DNA of 64,000 nucleotides from Apiosordaria backusii (lineage: Eukaryota > Ascomycota > Sordariomycetes > Sordariales > Lasiosphaeriaceae). How positions within the stretch are numbered: the stretch's first letter is position 1; each line of letters starts with the position of its first letter. The position numbers were made by a program, and so were the translations under genes. Below, piece after piece: positions 1 through 10,256 of the stretch. The notes below the pieces were generated by a model. The model was not told the DNA's origin and made no database searches. It worked only from the letters and a program-made list of their open reading frames with translations. The stretch covers positions 124,001 to 188,000 of the forward strand of contig JAUKTV010000019.1 in assembly GCA_030549205.1 (NCBI GenBank). Reading direction: 5' to 3'.

Positions 1-2
1 CC

Positions 3-707
3 CGCTCCGTACCCGCCTCCGAGTCGTACCTCCTCCTAGCGCGCGAGATCTACCAAACACCCCTCTCCGAACCGTTGTTGGTGGCTCTCCCGGTTGTAGT
101 CCACGTTGGTACTGGGATAGCTATCCGCCTCATCAGAAGGTCACAGAACCTCAGGCGGTACTATGGCGACGACCACCACCACTCCCACGGAAAGGGGAGC
201 GTGCCAGTAAAACAGACCCCCACTTTGAGGAGCGGGTGGCCCACCTTCAGCTACATTGCCGCGTCAGGGTACGGCTTCACCGCCATCTTCGCCGCGCACG
301 TATTTATGAACCGGGGACTCCCACTGCTCGTGGAAGGCGACAGCGCCAATATCGGGCTGGCGTATGTGGCGCATGGATTCGCGAGGCATCCCTTGATTTC
401 TTGGACGTCGTACGTATCGCTAATCGGGCTCGGCGTGGGGCATATGGTCTGGGGTTGGGCGAAGTGGGTTGGGGCTGCGCAGGGTGCGGGTTGGCAGCTT
501 GAAAGGCACACTGGGAATGCGGCGGTTGACAAGCAGACAAAGAAGAAGAGAAGGAGGAGACTGTTGGTCATCAACGGTGTTGCTGCTGTGGGCTGCTTGA
601 TGTGGGCGGCTGGAGGTCTCGGAGTGGTGGCCAGGGGAGGCGAGACGCTGGGGTGGGTTGGGAAGCTGTACGATGGCTTGTACGAGAAGGTGCCTGGTCT
701 CGTTTAA
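3..707 (+). CDS. MCP1-like mitochondrial membrane protein (DUF1691), 5' partial
   Basis: The reading frame is open from the left edge, so only about the last 234 residues are present and the start lies outside the window. The segment has several hydrophobic, probably membrane-spanning stretches: one after the opening YLLLAREIYQ region, one around the SYIAASGYG segment, one around the SWTSYVSLIG segment, and a last one near the C-terminus after a KKKRRRR basic patch. This pattern matches the fungal MCP1 family (DUF1691), outer mitochondrial membrane proteins known in yeast as suppressors of ERMES/MDM10 defects with a role in mitochondrial lipid homeostasis. The function is taken from the family; the sequence itself shows only a polytopic membrane protein with a His-rich loop (DDHHHSH). 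Confidence 0.65.
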   Translation, partial: RSVPASESYLLLAREIYQTPLSEPLLVALPVVVHVGTGIAIRLIRRSQNLRRYYGDDHHHSHGKGSVPVKQTPTLRSGWPTFSYIAASGYGFTAIFAAHVFMNRGLPLLVEGDSANIGLAYVAHGFARHPLISWTSYVSLIGLGVGHMVWGWAKWVGAAQGAGWQLERHTGNAAVDKQTKKKRRRRLLVINGVAAVGCLMWAAGGLGVVARGGETLGWVGKLYDGLYEKVPGLV

Positions 708-1078
708 GGCGATGCCATGTTCAATGTTTTGTTTGAGAATGGCTTTCTTTTCTTGTCAAGGGCAAGTCTGGAGTCATATGATTGATGAGTGCATTTCCGA
801 GCTACATAGAATCTTTCAGAAGGATACCCTGAGCAAATTCATGGTGGCAACGGAACAGGTGTTGGAAGGTGGTCATACATCAACTGGATTATCTTGCATA
901 CTGCATAGCGTGTGTTTAACAACGTATATAGCTGGCGAATAACATATTTGGGCAACCCAATTTTGGATTTCTATTGTCTTTTGTATACATATGCCATGAA
1001 ATGACCAGAAGAGGCCACTTGATAAAAGGATTTCCTTCTATTACTCATCTATGTACTCCTCTCCAGCTCCCCGTTTCT
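708..1078. other. Intergenic, convergent genes
   Basis: This is the 3' space between the MCP1-like gene and the converging small secreted protein gene. It is moderately AT-rich, and I see no gene or repeat in it. Confidence 0.6.
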
Positions 1079-1459
1079 CTACAGCAGCCCCTTAAGGCTC
1101 ATCGCAAAGCTTGTACCTAGTAACATATCGATCCAACCCCCAATCACACCCATAGCATTCGCACATCTAGTCATGCTCTCGTTAGTAAACGTCTTCCTGT
1201 TCAAAAAAGGGGGCACAAAGCATACATTCTTCTTCCCTCCTGGCACACAAGTCCACAGTCTTTCCGCATTCTGGCTGCTGCCGTCCCCATTGGCCCCAAT
1301 GATGCCGTTCCAGCAAGCCGAAGCATCGATCATATCTCTGCAGGTCTCGACATTGGTTGCTGTGACAGGGCAGGGGCCGGTAACGTTGTGTTGGCGGCCG
1401 TATAAGGCTGGAGAGGCAATCGCCAGCGTGGCGGTGGCCAGTACCATGAGGAGCTTCAT
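1079..1459 (-). CDS. Small cysteine-rich secreted protein
   Basis: Single-exon frame of 126 residues. The start is placed at the methionine beginning MKLLMVLATATLAIA, because that gives a classic signal peptide cleaved near residue 16 (AIAS|P); an in-frame upstream Met would put a charged stretch in front of it. The mature protein is about 110 residues with six cysteines (about residues 30, 40, 49, 71, 80 and 99), which could form three disulfides, and an N-glycosylation site (NVT). I do not recognise the family. Its size, even cysteine count and signal peptide fit the broad class of fungal small secreted proteins (effector-like or cell-surface), but no specific function is supported. Confidence 0.6.
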   Translation of the reverse strand: MKLLMVLATATLAIASPALYGRQHNVTGPCPVTATNVETCRDMIDASACWNGIIGANGDGSSQNAERLWTCVPGGKKNVCFVPPFLNRKTFTNESMTRCANAMGVIGGWIDMLLGTSFAMSLKGLL

Positions 1460-2690
1460 GTTGATGATCACTGTTTTTTTCGGTTCTAAACGTAGAGCCA
1501 ACCCACAAGAATAGCCATGTTGGAGATGTGAGGGGGATCCTGAAGAACATATATTCTTGGGAATGTTTACCCATCAAGATATCAATTGCGGGTGAATTAA
1601 ACATCTGGATGATCTACAGATTCCCCGCACCAATGCCAATACTTTTCTTTACTTTGTATATTATTGCTCTTCATTTATTTGGTCGGCTGGTCCCGACTAG
1701 GAAGTTTTGGAGATGGGGGTTGTTTAGGCTAGATTGGGGGCATGATAGGCACATCGGGAGTTGCTAGACGGAAGAGCAGGGGCAAACAGTGTATGCTGTT
1801 GGAGATTAATATGTACACAAATTCTGGCACTTCGAGAAGAGGACTGTAATCTACAACTGCAGGTTATTTGAAGACAAGCCAGGGGTGGATGGATAAGGGG
1901 AGGGTGAGATCGATATGGTTAAGGGCTTTGATGCAGTGGACAAGCGGACAGCTGCAGGCAGGCACGATCCTTCAAAGTAAATAATATTAACAATGTATCT
2001 TAGACTTCTGGAATAAAGTTGTCGCGTTTCCAAAGCTCGTCGCTCCTTAAAGAGAAGGATGAGGATTTGCGGTACTGAGCACGCTCCTCATGGATGTTCA
2101 TGACACTCGGCTCTTACCATCCTTTTGAGTTAAGACACAACCACGTTGTCAATAAACGAACACCAGCAATTGAGACATCGATGTCATCACAATTACATTC
2201 TCCGGTTTCTCATTCAAAAAAGGATCAATCAGACGCAAACAAACGGCTTTTGTCGGTGAAGGAAGTGGCCGAATGTCTTGGACGATGATGTCATCGGCTC
2301 ACTGTTGGCCGGCATCTCGGGACCACCCGCGCTGCACGAACAGTCCCTCCCTTTTGCTTCTGGGACGGACCTTCAAACGCCCTTGAGCAACGGACCGCTA
2401 ATCAGTGCAGAAAGATCGGACGCTATCTGATGCTTATTCGGACCTAACTGGACGCCATCTTTGGCCTCAAATGCCAGCCGCCGTCAATGACGTTACTTTC
2501 TTTGCTGAATCGGGTGGGAGCTGCTCGTGGTTGTCGGTACACGTCACATGCATCCTTCACGATATTTTGTCTCAGAGATAATATCAACATAAAACGCAGA
2601 CCGACGCCTGTTGGAGAATTACAGTTCAGCTTGAACGTTGCCGATACTTATCGACAGTACTGTGCTACAGCATATCAACCACTCCACGAC
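1460..2690. other. Intergenic, divergent promoters
   Basis: About 1.2 kb between the divergently transcribed secreted-protein gene and the ATP-grasp gene, so it should hold both promoters. A 14-bp inverted repeat lies at 2283-2296 and is listed separately. The short reading frames here have no recognisable content. Confidence 0.6.
2283..2296. promoter_or_regulatory. Inverted repeat CGATGA-TG-TCATCG, CRE-like core
   Basis: A perfect 6-bp inverted repeat with a 2-bp spacer, about 400 bp upstream of the ATP-grasp start. Its core TGATGTCA differs by one base from the bZIP (ATF/CREB) consensus TGACGTCA. A regulatory role is inference. Confidence 0.25.
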
Positions 2691-4256
2691 ATGGGCTCTG
2701 TTGACAATCCAAGCCTAGCTGGCATCCAGCTGCCAACCATCAAGCTGGACACCACACTTACTGAGCTCTACAAACGCGCAAGTCCAAAGAATGAAAACAC
2801 TCGACTGGGGATGGTGTTTTGCGGCGTCAACAGCGGCTTAGACCTCAACCCAGACTTTCCACGAAACACCAAGTACCTCTATCAAGACAGCCCGTTCAAC
2901 ACAGTCCCTCGGAAGGAACTTTCCCGCAGGAATCATGAGCTGAAAAGGTCACTTGCTATGAAGTATCTCAGTCTCATCCCCCAAAGAGACGCTTTCATCG
3001 CCGGTCCCTCCCCTGTAATTATGTTCAACATGAACCAATCCCCCTCAACAGTCGCCCATGACCGAGAAGAAGCCTCCACCACCCTCTCCGTCCTCGAGCC
3101 CTCCCAACGCCCCAACTTAATCTTTTGCCCCGGTCCCTCCAAAATCCCCATGAAGGAACATGGCATCGATAAAATCACCTACAAAATCGTCGCCGACGGC
3201 TTAGAATCCTACCCCCTAACCCACTCCCTAGAAACCCACTGGATGCTCAACTCCAAAGCCGGCCTCGCCCGCTCCGGCCTTCCCACCCCCAAATGTGACA
3301 TCATCTCCGTGAAGGGCTACCCCCCGACCTCCCCAAAGTCCTGCTGTGAAGCGTGCCGCTCCGACAAACGCGCCAACGACCTGACCTTCATTCCCGTCAC
3401 TTGCACAGGCCCCAGAGGGCAATGGCTTAAAACCCAATCTTCCAAAATCCTCTCTGCTATTTCCTCCCGCTCCGTTCCATTCGTCATCAAAAACCAGCAG
3501 GTCTTTGGCGGGGCCGGCACATGGGTTGTTACATCCCAAGAACAAAAAGATGACTTACTCTCCGATTTCGAAAGCCCCGACGGTCCCCTCCGCAAGCTCC
3601 TCTCTCAAGTCACAGCCGAGAATCACCACATGGACCCAGCAGCGATAATAATCTCCTCCATGGTCTCAAACCCCATCGGCGATTACGGCTTGACGTTCTT
3701 CGTCAACGAGAACGGGGAGCACATCTTTCTCGCGGCATCAGAGCAGATGATTGATGGGAATAATGCCTGGGTGGGGAGCACAATCGTTTATTCACGGCAA
3801 AAGGCTCTCTATGAGAAGTTCCAAGAGTTGATCAGACGAACCGCCGAGTTTGTTTCCAAGCATGGGTATGTTGGCCCGGTGGGGATTGATGTTCTCGAGA
3901 CGGAAAAGGAGGGAGAAACAGAGACACATACTGGGGAAGAGACAAAGTTTCATGTGGTGGATTTGAACGTGAGGACTTCGGGGAGTTTGGCTTTGCCGCT
4001 GCTGAAGGGGCATTTTACGGGGAGGGGGCTGGATTGCGCGAGTAGTTTTGGGATTACGGTGAAGGGGACGAGGGAGGAGTTTGTGAGGAAGTGGAAGACA
4101 GAATTTGAAGAGGGGAGGATGTTTGTGCTGAGTTGGTATGAGGATCGGGAGGAGGGGAGTAGCATTGCGGATGTGGTTGTGGGTGCAAAGGATGAGAAGG
4201 GGTTGAGTGGGATGATTGAGAGGGTTAGGGAGGGGAGTGAGGAGGTTGTGTTTTAA
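2691..4256 (+). CDS. ATP-grasp enzyme of the fungal solid-state-culture (Aos23-like) type
   Basis: Intronless 521-residue protein. The start is placed at the Met of MGSVDNPSLAG; the frame is open further upstream, but that extension looks non-coding. The C-terminal half has the ATP-grasp layout: a Lys-bearing strand followed by a glycine-rich loop (PFVIKNQQVFGGAGTW), a conserved acidic segment (GPVGIDVLE) and the metal/phosphate-binding end (VVDLNVRTSGSLALPLL). ATP-grasp enzymes join a carboxylate to an amine or thiol through an acylphosphate. Related fungal proteins were first noted as expressed in solid-state culture in Aspergillus; their substrates are, as far as I know, undefined. A cysteine cluster (SCCEAC) lies in the middle of the protein. 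It stands alone, not in an obvious biosynthetic cluster. The fold call is strong, the reaction unknown. Confidence 0.7.
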   Translation: MGSVDNPSLAGIQLPTIKLDTTLTELYKRASPKNENTRLGMVFCGVNSGLDLNPDFPRNTKYLYQDSPFNTVPRKELSRRNHELKRSLAMKYLSLIPQRDAFIAGPSPVIMFNMNQSPSTVAHDREEASTTLSVLEPSQRPNLIFCPGPSKIPMKEHGIDKITYKIVADGLESYPLTHSLETHWMLNSKAGLARSGLPTPKCDIISVKGYPPTSPKSCCEACRSDKRANDLTFIPVTCTGPRGQWLKTQSSKILSAISSRSVPFVIKNQQVFGGAGTWVVTSQEQKDDLLSDFESPDGPLRKLLSQVTAENHHMDPAAIIISSMVSNPIGDYGLTFFVNENGEHIFLAASEQMIDGNNAWVGSTIVYSRQKALYEKFQELIRRTAEFVSKHGYVGPVGIDVLETEKEGETETHTGEETKFHVVDLNVRTSGSLALPLLKGHFTGRGLDCASSFGITVKGTREEFVRKWKTEFEEGRMFVLSWYEDREEGSSIADVVVGAKDEKGLSGMIERVREGSEEVVF

Positions 4257-5098
4257 TTTCCTTTTTTACCTTTATTGTTTGTCTTTTTTTCTTGCAACAA
4301 GCAGGCCGGGATATATTATTAGCAAGCTGGAGTTTTGGTGTTGCTATCTGTATTTAGATCTGGTCTCAGCTATCCAACTTGAACGATGATCTTCATAACG
4401 ATCTTCATGAAGATGTCAATTGGTTCCCAAATATGCTACTGTCTACCCTCTGCTCGAAATGGAATAGGTAGGTTCCATGCTCGGTCCTTAAAATACCACC
4501 GGCAGTTGAAGCTCTGCTGGTGCCAATGTGACACGGCAGATCACCGTTGCATCCAACCCCTCCGCGGGTCCGATGCCTCCTTTCCCCAATATTTCTTAGT
4601 CACTGCTTCCTCAGCTCCCCCAAGCATTCAACAGCCAACACAACGCGCGGGGAACTTTTATTATTTCCCATTAAAAGGCCTAGAACGTAACGCACTTGAT
4701 CATGGTGATGCAGTTGGGGTCTGAGCGGTACCATCCATCAGAGAAACTGGGGAAGGTCACTGCAATAGCCGTCCCCGTTAATGGTAAGGTGAGCCTCTGC
4801 CACACTGTGAGATTGGTGCGGGAGGACACCATCAGGACGACCGAAAAGCAATAGTTTTGGTTTTGGGCTGCAATGTGTGCCATTCTCGGCTGGAGACGCG
4901 TCGATTCGTAAGATGAGGGATCCAAGGTGGGTGTTTACTAATAAGCTGGAGGTGATGTTCCAACACCAGAAATATTGCCATGGCTTTCCTCACACGGTGT
5001 TGTTCTTGTTTTCGTGGTCCTCTGGAAGCGGCCAGTCTCTACGTTCTAAGCAAACCGTCAATACCTATAGGCAATAGGTACTGAGAGCAACTGCGAAG
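4257..5098. other. Intergenic, no clear gene
   Basis: The ATP-grasp 3' flank and the promoter region of the acetate transporter. A minus-strand frame at 4680-4925 has no family signature and was not accepted. Confidence 0.5.
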
Positions 5099-6115
5099 AT
5101 GTCGACACCGAGCGAACCAGCAACGGGTTCCAATGGCATCCGAGTGGTGGGAGACGAAGAAAAGGGACTTCATAGGACACAAACTGGAGTGACCATGTCC
5201 CCGGAGCTATTTGAGAAGCTTTACCTGACACCGAAAGTCCCCCATGTCGGTGACAACAACAGGCGGTTTGCAAATCCCACAGCGTTGGGCTTTGTTGGGT
5301 AAATCTTGAGCATCGCCTGCGTCGAGAAAAGAAATGCTGACAACATCAAAAGCTTCGTGATCTCGACCTTCACCTTCTCAATCGTGTGTATGGGATGGGG
5401 TGGAGCTTCGGGTTTCTATCCTGTCGTGTAAGTCAACAACCTATCCAAGACTCAGCCAGTGTTGCCAGCTAACCAGTCTCCAATTTAACAGAGGAATCTT
5501 CTTCTTTGTCGGTCCAGTCCTCCTCCTCTTCGCAATGGTCTTCGAATGGATAATGGGAAACTTCTTTCCGATGATGGTCATGGGACTCTTCGCGGTGTTC
5601 TGGCTGAGCTTCGGAATGCTTCAACTCCCAACTTTGCAACTGGCCGCCCCGTATGCGACTGAAGCCGATCCGACCGGTCTCGCCTCCCGCGAATACAATG
5701 CCGTCATTGGAGTGTATCTGATCGTGTGGGGCTTCGCACTCTTCACCTTCTTCATCTTTACCTGCAAGATTAATGCCGTATTTGCGGCTATTTTCTTGCT
5801 GGTCAGCGTTGGAGCTTGGGTGTTGAGCGGTGCGTACTTTCGAGCGAGTGTTGGGGATTTCGATAGTGCTGGGAAACTGCAGAAGGTCAGAAATTCCCGC
5901 TGAAAAGGAGAGATTGTTGCTAACCCATGGTTTAATAACAGGGCGGTGGTGCTTTGCTGTTCGTAGTGGCCTTGCTGGGATGGTACATGTGTTTTATCAT
6001 CATGGTGGGAGAGATGCGCATCACGCTGAGTCTTCCTGTGGGCGATTTGAGTCATCTTTGGCAAAAGACTGATGTTGAGTTGGCAACGGTAGAGCAGAGG
6101 GAGCATCACGATTAA
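5099..6115 (+). CDS. Acetate transporter, GPR1/FUN34/YaaH (Ato) family
   Basis: Four exons (5099-5298, 5353-5427, 5492-5885, 5942-6115) join in frame to give 280 residues; each join restores a conserved transporter segment. The N-terminus is hydrophilic. The family signature Asn-Pro motif follows at about residues 59-64 (NPTALG), then about six transmembrane helices including GIFFFVGPVLLLFAMVFEW and the NFFPMMVMG segment. The cytosolic tail is short and ends in HHD. Family members carry acetate/acetic acid across the plasma membrane (yeast Ady2/Ato1, Aspergillus AcpA). Length and topology are normal for the family. It lies between the ATP-grasp and dehydrogenase genes on the same strand, with no evident functional link to either. 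Substrate assignment is by family; some members have been linked to ammonium export instead. Confidence 0.85.
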
Positions 6116-6980
6116 ATGGAGGTTGTACCAGGTATCCTTGAGCTGGAGCATACATGATGACGCTGGATGGTGGTCATTTGAGTGAGCAAAATTCGGTATT
6201 TGATCAATTGCAATGTACCTACTTTTAAGCCTGAAGTTATTTATTGCCAAAGATGAAGAAATAAGCGATCTCGTACCTGGTAAAGACCCGGTCCCTCGAC
6301 TAGAGGAGTTCCGCAACCGGAGGCATTGGGATGGGGGGATGTTCCAAGAGCAGAAAAGGTGCTGCAGAGTGAGGGAATCCACGATCCGTCGCAGTTGACC
6401 GCTACATCATACAATGAACGTGTTGACCTGGCTCTTAGATGTCTCCCGTCAATATCCCAAAAGCCAGGCCTATATTTGGACGGCGTCCTCATTTCTCATT
6501 TGCTCTTTTCCATCCAAATGTTCCTTTTCTTGAGCCTGGAGCAAACACTCCAGTAGAAGACCCCGCCTCACCACCATGGACCTCCCACAACCGCACTTTC
6601 CATTCTTTTCATCAGATCAGGCCATCTTTCGCACACTGCTAGGTGCCCTGTGTTTCGAGAACAATCCAATGCGCACTGTCAAACCTAAAAGCTTCCGAAC
6701 CATTTCACCTCTAACTGTTGTGGAAGCTGCACAGCGAGTTGCTGGGTTGCAATTCGTGGACCCACCTTGAGGCAGACCGCAGCTGTGACACCTCTGATTG
6801 GCCAACTGACGTGTAAGTGAAGAGATCCTTCGTCATCGATCTTTGAGATCGACGACAACAGCATCAATCCATGACGAAATTGAACTCGAACCTCATCGAG
6901 AGCTTAATCATATCCTTTAATAGTTGCTGTTCTTTTTTTTGCATCACAGTCCAAACGCTTTGAACATTGCAAAAAGAGCC
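6116..6980. other. Intergenic, no clear gene
   Basis: Space between two plus-strand genes. Overlapping short frames on both strands show no signal peptide, domain or splice structure. Presumably it holds the promoter and 5' leader of the dehydrogenase gene. Confidence 0.5.
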
Positions 6981-8121
6981 ATGTCCCTCTCGCCGTTGGC
7001 ACCTCGTCTTCTTCAAACAGCTACCTCTTCAACCTCGAGACTCAGATCACTCTCAGTTTTCTCTCGTGCAATCCACACAGCATTTCCCAGAACAACACCT
7101 CCAGCATCTCGACCACTGTCATCAAACATCTCCCAAACGCAGACCTTCCGCCACTTCGCCAAAATGTCCAAGAGCGCTGCTGCCGCATCTCACGATGACT
7201 TGAACCGCAACTCCCTCTTCAACCTCAAAGGCCGCGTCGCCCTCGTCACAGGAGGCGGTTCGGGCATCGGCCTGATGATAACGCAAGCCCTTGCTGTGAA
7301 CGGTGCCAAAGTCTACATCGTCGGTCGCACCAAGGAGAAGCTCGACCGTGTCGTCGAGATCTACAACAAGGACATCGAGGGTGAGATTATCGCCATTCAA
7401 GGAGACGTCACCAAGAAGGACGAGGTCGCCCGCTTGTACAAGGAGATTTCCGAGCGAGAGAAGTGCCTGTGCATCCTTATCAACAACGCAGGCGTGAGCA
7501 GCACAACCGTGACGACAGAGTCGGAGACGGCGCAGGAGATGAAGCACAACTTGTTCGAGAATGAGAAGATGACCGAGAAGGACTGGACCGATACCTATCT
7601 GACCAACGTGGCTAGCATTTACTTCATGACTACGGCGTTCTTGCCACTGCTGCAGGCGAGCTCGGAGAGGCACCCGCACTGGTCGGGGACGGTGATCAAT
7701 ATTAGCAGTATCAGTGGGTTGGTGAAGGGGTCGCAGCATCGTGAGTTTTCCACTTGACCCGTGTTGGGAGGTGTATATAGTGCTAACAATTGTTTCAACA
7801 GACTTCAGTTACAACGCCAGCAAAGCCGCCGCCATCCACCTCACAAGAATGTTGGCGGCTGAGATTGCCGAGAACGGCCACAAGATCCGCGTCAACAGCA
7901 TCGCTCCCGGCGTCTTCCCCAGCGAGATGACTGCTGGTGAGAGCGACGAGTACCAAAAGAGCCACATCGATGCTGAGAAGTACAAGGGCAAGGTCCCCGC
8001 TGGCCGGCCAGGAAGGGATATCGACATGGCCCAGGCTGTGTTGGCTCTGGCTGCAAACCAGTACATTGATGGGCAGACGGTTGTTGTTGATGGAGGATAC
8101 ACTCTTACCATGGGCATGTAA
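6981..8121 (+). CDS. Mitochondrial short-chain dehydrogenase/reductase (3-oxoacyl-ACP-reductase-like)
   Basis: Two exons (6981-7740 and 7802-8121) give 359 residues. Residues 1 to about 60 are rich in Arg and Ser with almost no acidic residues, which fits a mitochondrial presequence and explains the choice of the first Met. An internal Met at about residue 62 (MSKSAAAAS) could give a cytosolic form. The SDR core is complete: the NAD(P)-binding TGGGSGIG at 90-97, NNAG, the catalytic serine region INISSISG, and the active-site Tyr/Lys pair Y257 and K261 in YNASK, followed by the family C-terminal DGGYTLTMGM. It resembles the fungal branch often annotated as rhamnolipid-type or 3-oxoacyl-ACP reductase. 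The redox reaction is certain at family level; the substrate is not. A role in mitochondrial lipid metabolism is inference. Confidence 0.82.
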
Positions 8122-8816
8122 GAGGTTGGCGGTGGGTCGTGTATGATAGTGGTTATGGAAAACTTGCAAAATAGTAATGAGCACAAAGACTTGAGTGAGC
8201 GGTGTCTCGGTCAGGGATCTTGATTCTCGATCTTGTACGATAAGATCATCGTATCTCGTATTGGAGTTAGGACGGTATCCAAGTTCCTTTGAACTCTGCA
8301 CACCGCTCCTAAGTGGATGTTGGGAAACTCATCTGTGTCACTGAAGTGTTGGACGCCATAAGCATCCATCGCGGCTTGGGGTCTGTGACTTGCTGTTAAG
8401 CTCACAGGTGAGGTTGCACGCCGCCGGGCGAACCTCCTAATCCTCTGTTACGTTATGTAAAATTGACTGTCGTACAAAAAGCAAAGTTAGGTACCGCGAG
8501 ACCGAAGGATTTTAGTCTGTCATATTAAAAGTGATCTTTTGGGGGTTGGTCAATGTGTACGACCAACAGAATATGCAGGTCCGCAATGGTCTCTCTTGGA
8601 AGGTTTCACGAACGTTAGCTGACCGTGTTGGCTCTGGCCTCACTACATTCTTTCTTAAGATGAGTGGAAAGATATTAAGGGATAACAACATGATAAATAG
8701 GTAGATGAAATTCTATATAATGGTCCTCTTCTCTTGCTTTTGTCACCCTCGGATCAGCGGCAGCATCATCAGCGCGCGTATCCTCCAGTCTTTTCATCCA
8801 GTCCCAGTTCTCCATA
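8122..8816. other. Intergenic, no clear gene
   Basis: 3' flank of the dehydrogenase gene and promoter of the small secreted protein gene. I see no gene, repeat or RNA in it. Confidence 0.5.
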
Positions 8817-9432
8817 ATGAAGTTCAAAACCGTCCTCTTCCACCTCCTTCCCTTGGTTGCCACCGCTGCCCACGCCTATGTCGTCCCCGAGGGCACTCCA
8901 AACGGCTTCTACATGGTCACGTTCGACAAGGAAGGCAACTCGACAACCCAAGAGATCAACCCCTCCACCCTCGCCAAGATTGGTGAGGGAAATAAGAAAC
9001 TCAATCGCTCATGTGTTGCGTGGAAGCGGATATGGATTGAGTTTCCAACGCTTTTGTGCATCACCTGCAGCCGCCATTGAATTGGCTTTTTTCACCCGAT
9101 CTCAAACTTGCGCAGTCGATTCAACGTCGTCCAAATTGAGTTCCCCCAACCCACCGGGAGATCGTTTGCGCAGCGTTGCCCTGCTGCCACGCCTTACCAT
9201 GCATGCAATGAAAGCCCGAAAAACATGCATCATTGGTCCCACACCCCCCGGCCACCCCCAGCGACCAACCCCCAGGCCCACAGCGGTTAAACAAGAAAAT
9301 CAGATGCTTTCGGCTTCTGCTGCCTCCAAAAAGGCTTGTTTCCGCCACGAGAAAATCACGACGCTCGGTGACATCATGTTCGTATCTTCGGGATACCACT
9401 TAACCCCTGGGGCGCTACACTACCGAGGTTGA
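8817..9432 (+). CDS. Small secreted protein, 3' end uncertain (possibly decayed)
   Basis: The first exon (8817 to about 8981) is convincing: a signal peptide (MKFKTVLFHLLPLVATAAHA) followed by YVVPEGTPNGFYMVTFD and STTQEINPSTLAKIG, a segment resembling the N-terminus of fungal small secreted proteins. A GTGAGG donor follows directly. The best acceptor I see (CTGCAG before 9071) opens a frame to the stop at 9432, but the added 120 residues are basic, Pro/Ser-rich and unlike a disulfide-rich secreted domain. Either the true acceptor lies elsewhere or the 3' half of the gene has degenerated. Treat the N-terminus as real and the 3' end as provisional. Confidence 0.35.
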
Positions 9433-10256
9433 CAATAGATCGAGGGAACGTCTGAGGTGCATACCCGGTATCAATGATGCGTGCGTGGGAGCTACTGCAA
9501 GAGATGAGATGAGATTGGGCACGTTGTCACGGTTGGAAGCAGATCATCAAAGCGTGGTGCTAGCGTAGTGTGTGGCAGCCGCATATGGCAACCTTGATAG
9601 GTTATGTAGTATTTCTCTCTAGAGAGCCTGACTTGACTGCGGACTACCCATATTATGTAGGCAGTGGGTTGTAGTAGTTTGCTCAGTCTCTCCCAAATAT
9701 GCTTCCCAAAAATCCAACTCCCCAGAGTGGTGATGCCCGATCTGGCCCATCCTCGTGTACTTTCCGTTGTACTTTCCGTCAAACAACCGTGGGCGTACAT
9801 CGAAAAAAATGCAAAAGACAAAAAAAGAAAGGGGGGTATCCGCTTCAATCTCCCGTTCGTCCTGCTCTTCAAGATAAGTGTTCCGACCAAGTACGTGATG
9901 TGAGGTATGCAATAATGTATCGACAAAGGAAATAATAGCAGAGTAGCCACTCCTGAATCACTACAGATAGCCGACCGATGCTGCTAGTAAATAAATAAAG
10001 GCCACCAATATGCAAACTGAAGATGTGTAAAGAGAAGTGATGTGAGCGAGAGGCAACAGGCCAAGCTCGCGCTTCGTCTCAAGAAAGGGGTATCAAGTCT
10101 GATGACAATAAATCCGAAATGCAAATGCTGATGAAAAGACAAAAGACCTCCAGGTGTGAACCCAACCAAACCGTACCCAAAAGAAGTTGTCCAAAAAAAT
10201 GAGAAAACCGAAGAGATAAAACCCAGGGTCCACGAATCGTTGAACCCACAACAGGT
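9433..10256. other. Intergenic, convergent genes
   Basis: Space between the small secreted protein gene and the converging SWIRM gene. No gene recognised. Confidence 0.5.

Noticed and set aside
4680..4925. 81-codon minus-strand frame ending in DPNCITMIKCVTF
   Set aside because: No signal peptide, domain or convincing upstream exon; kept only as a weak possibility.
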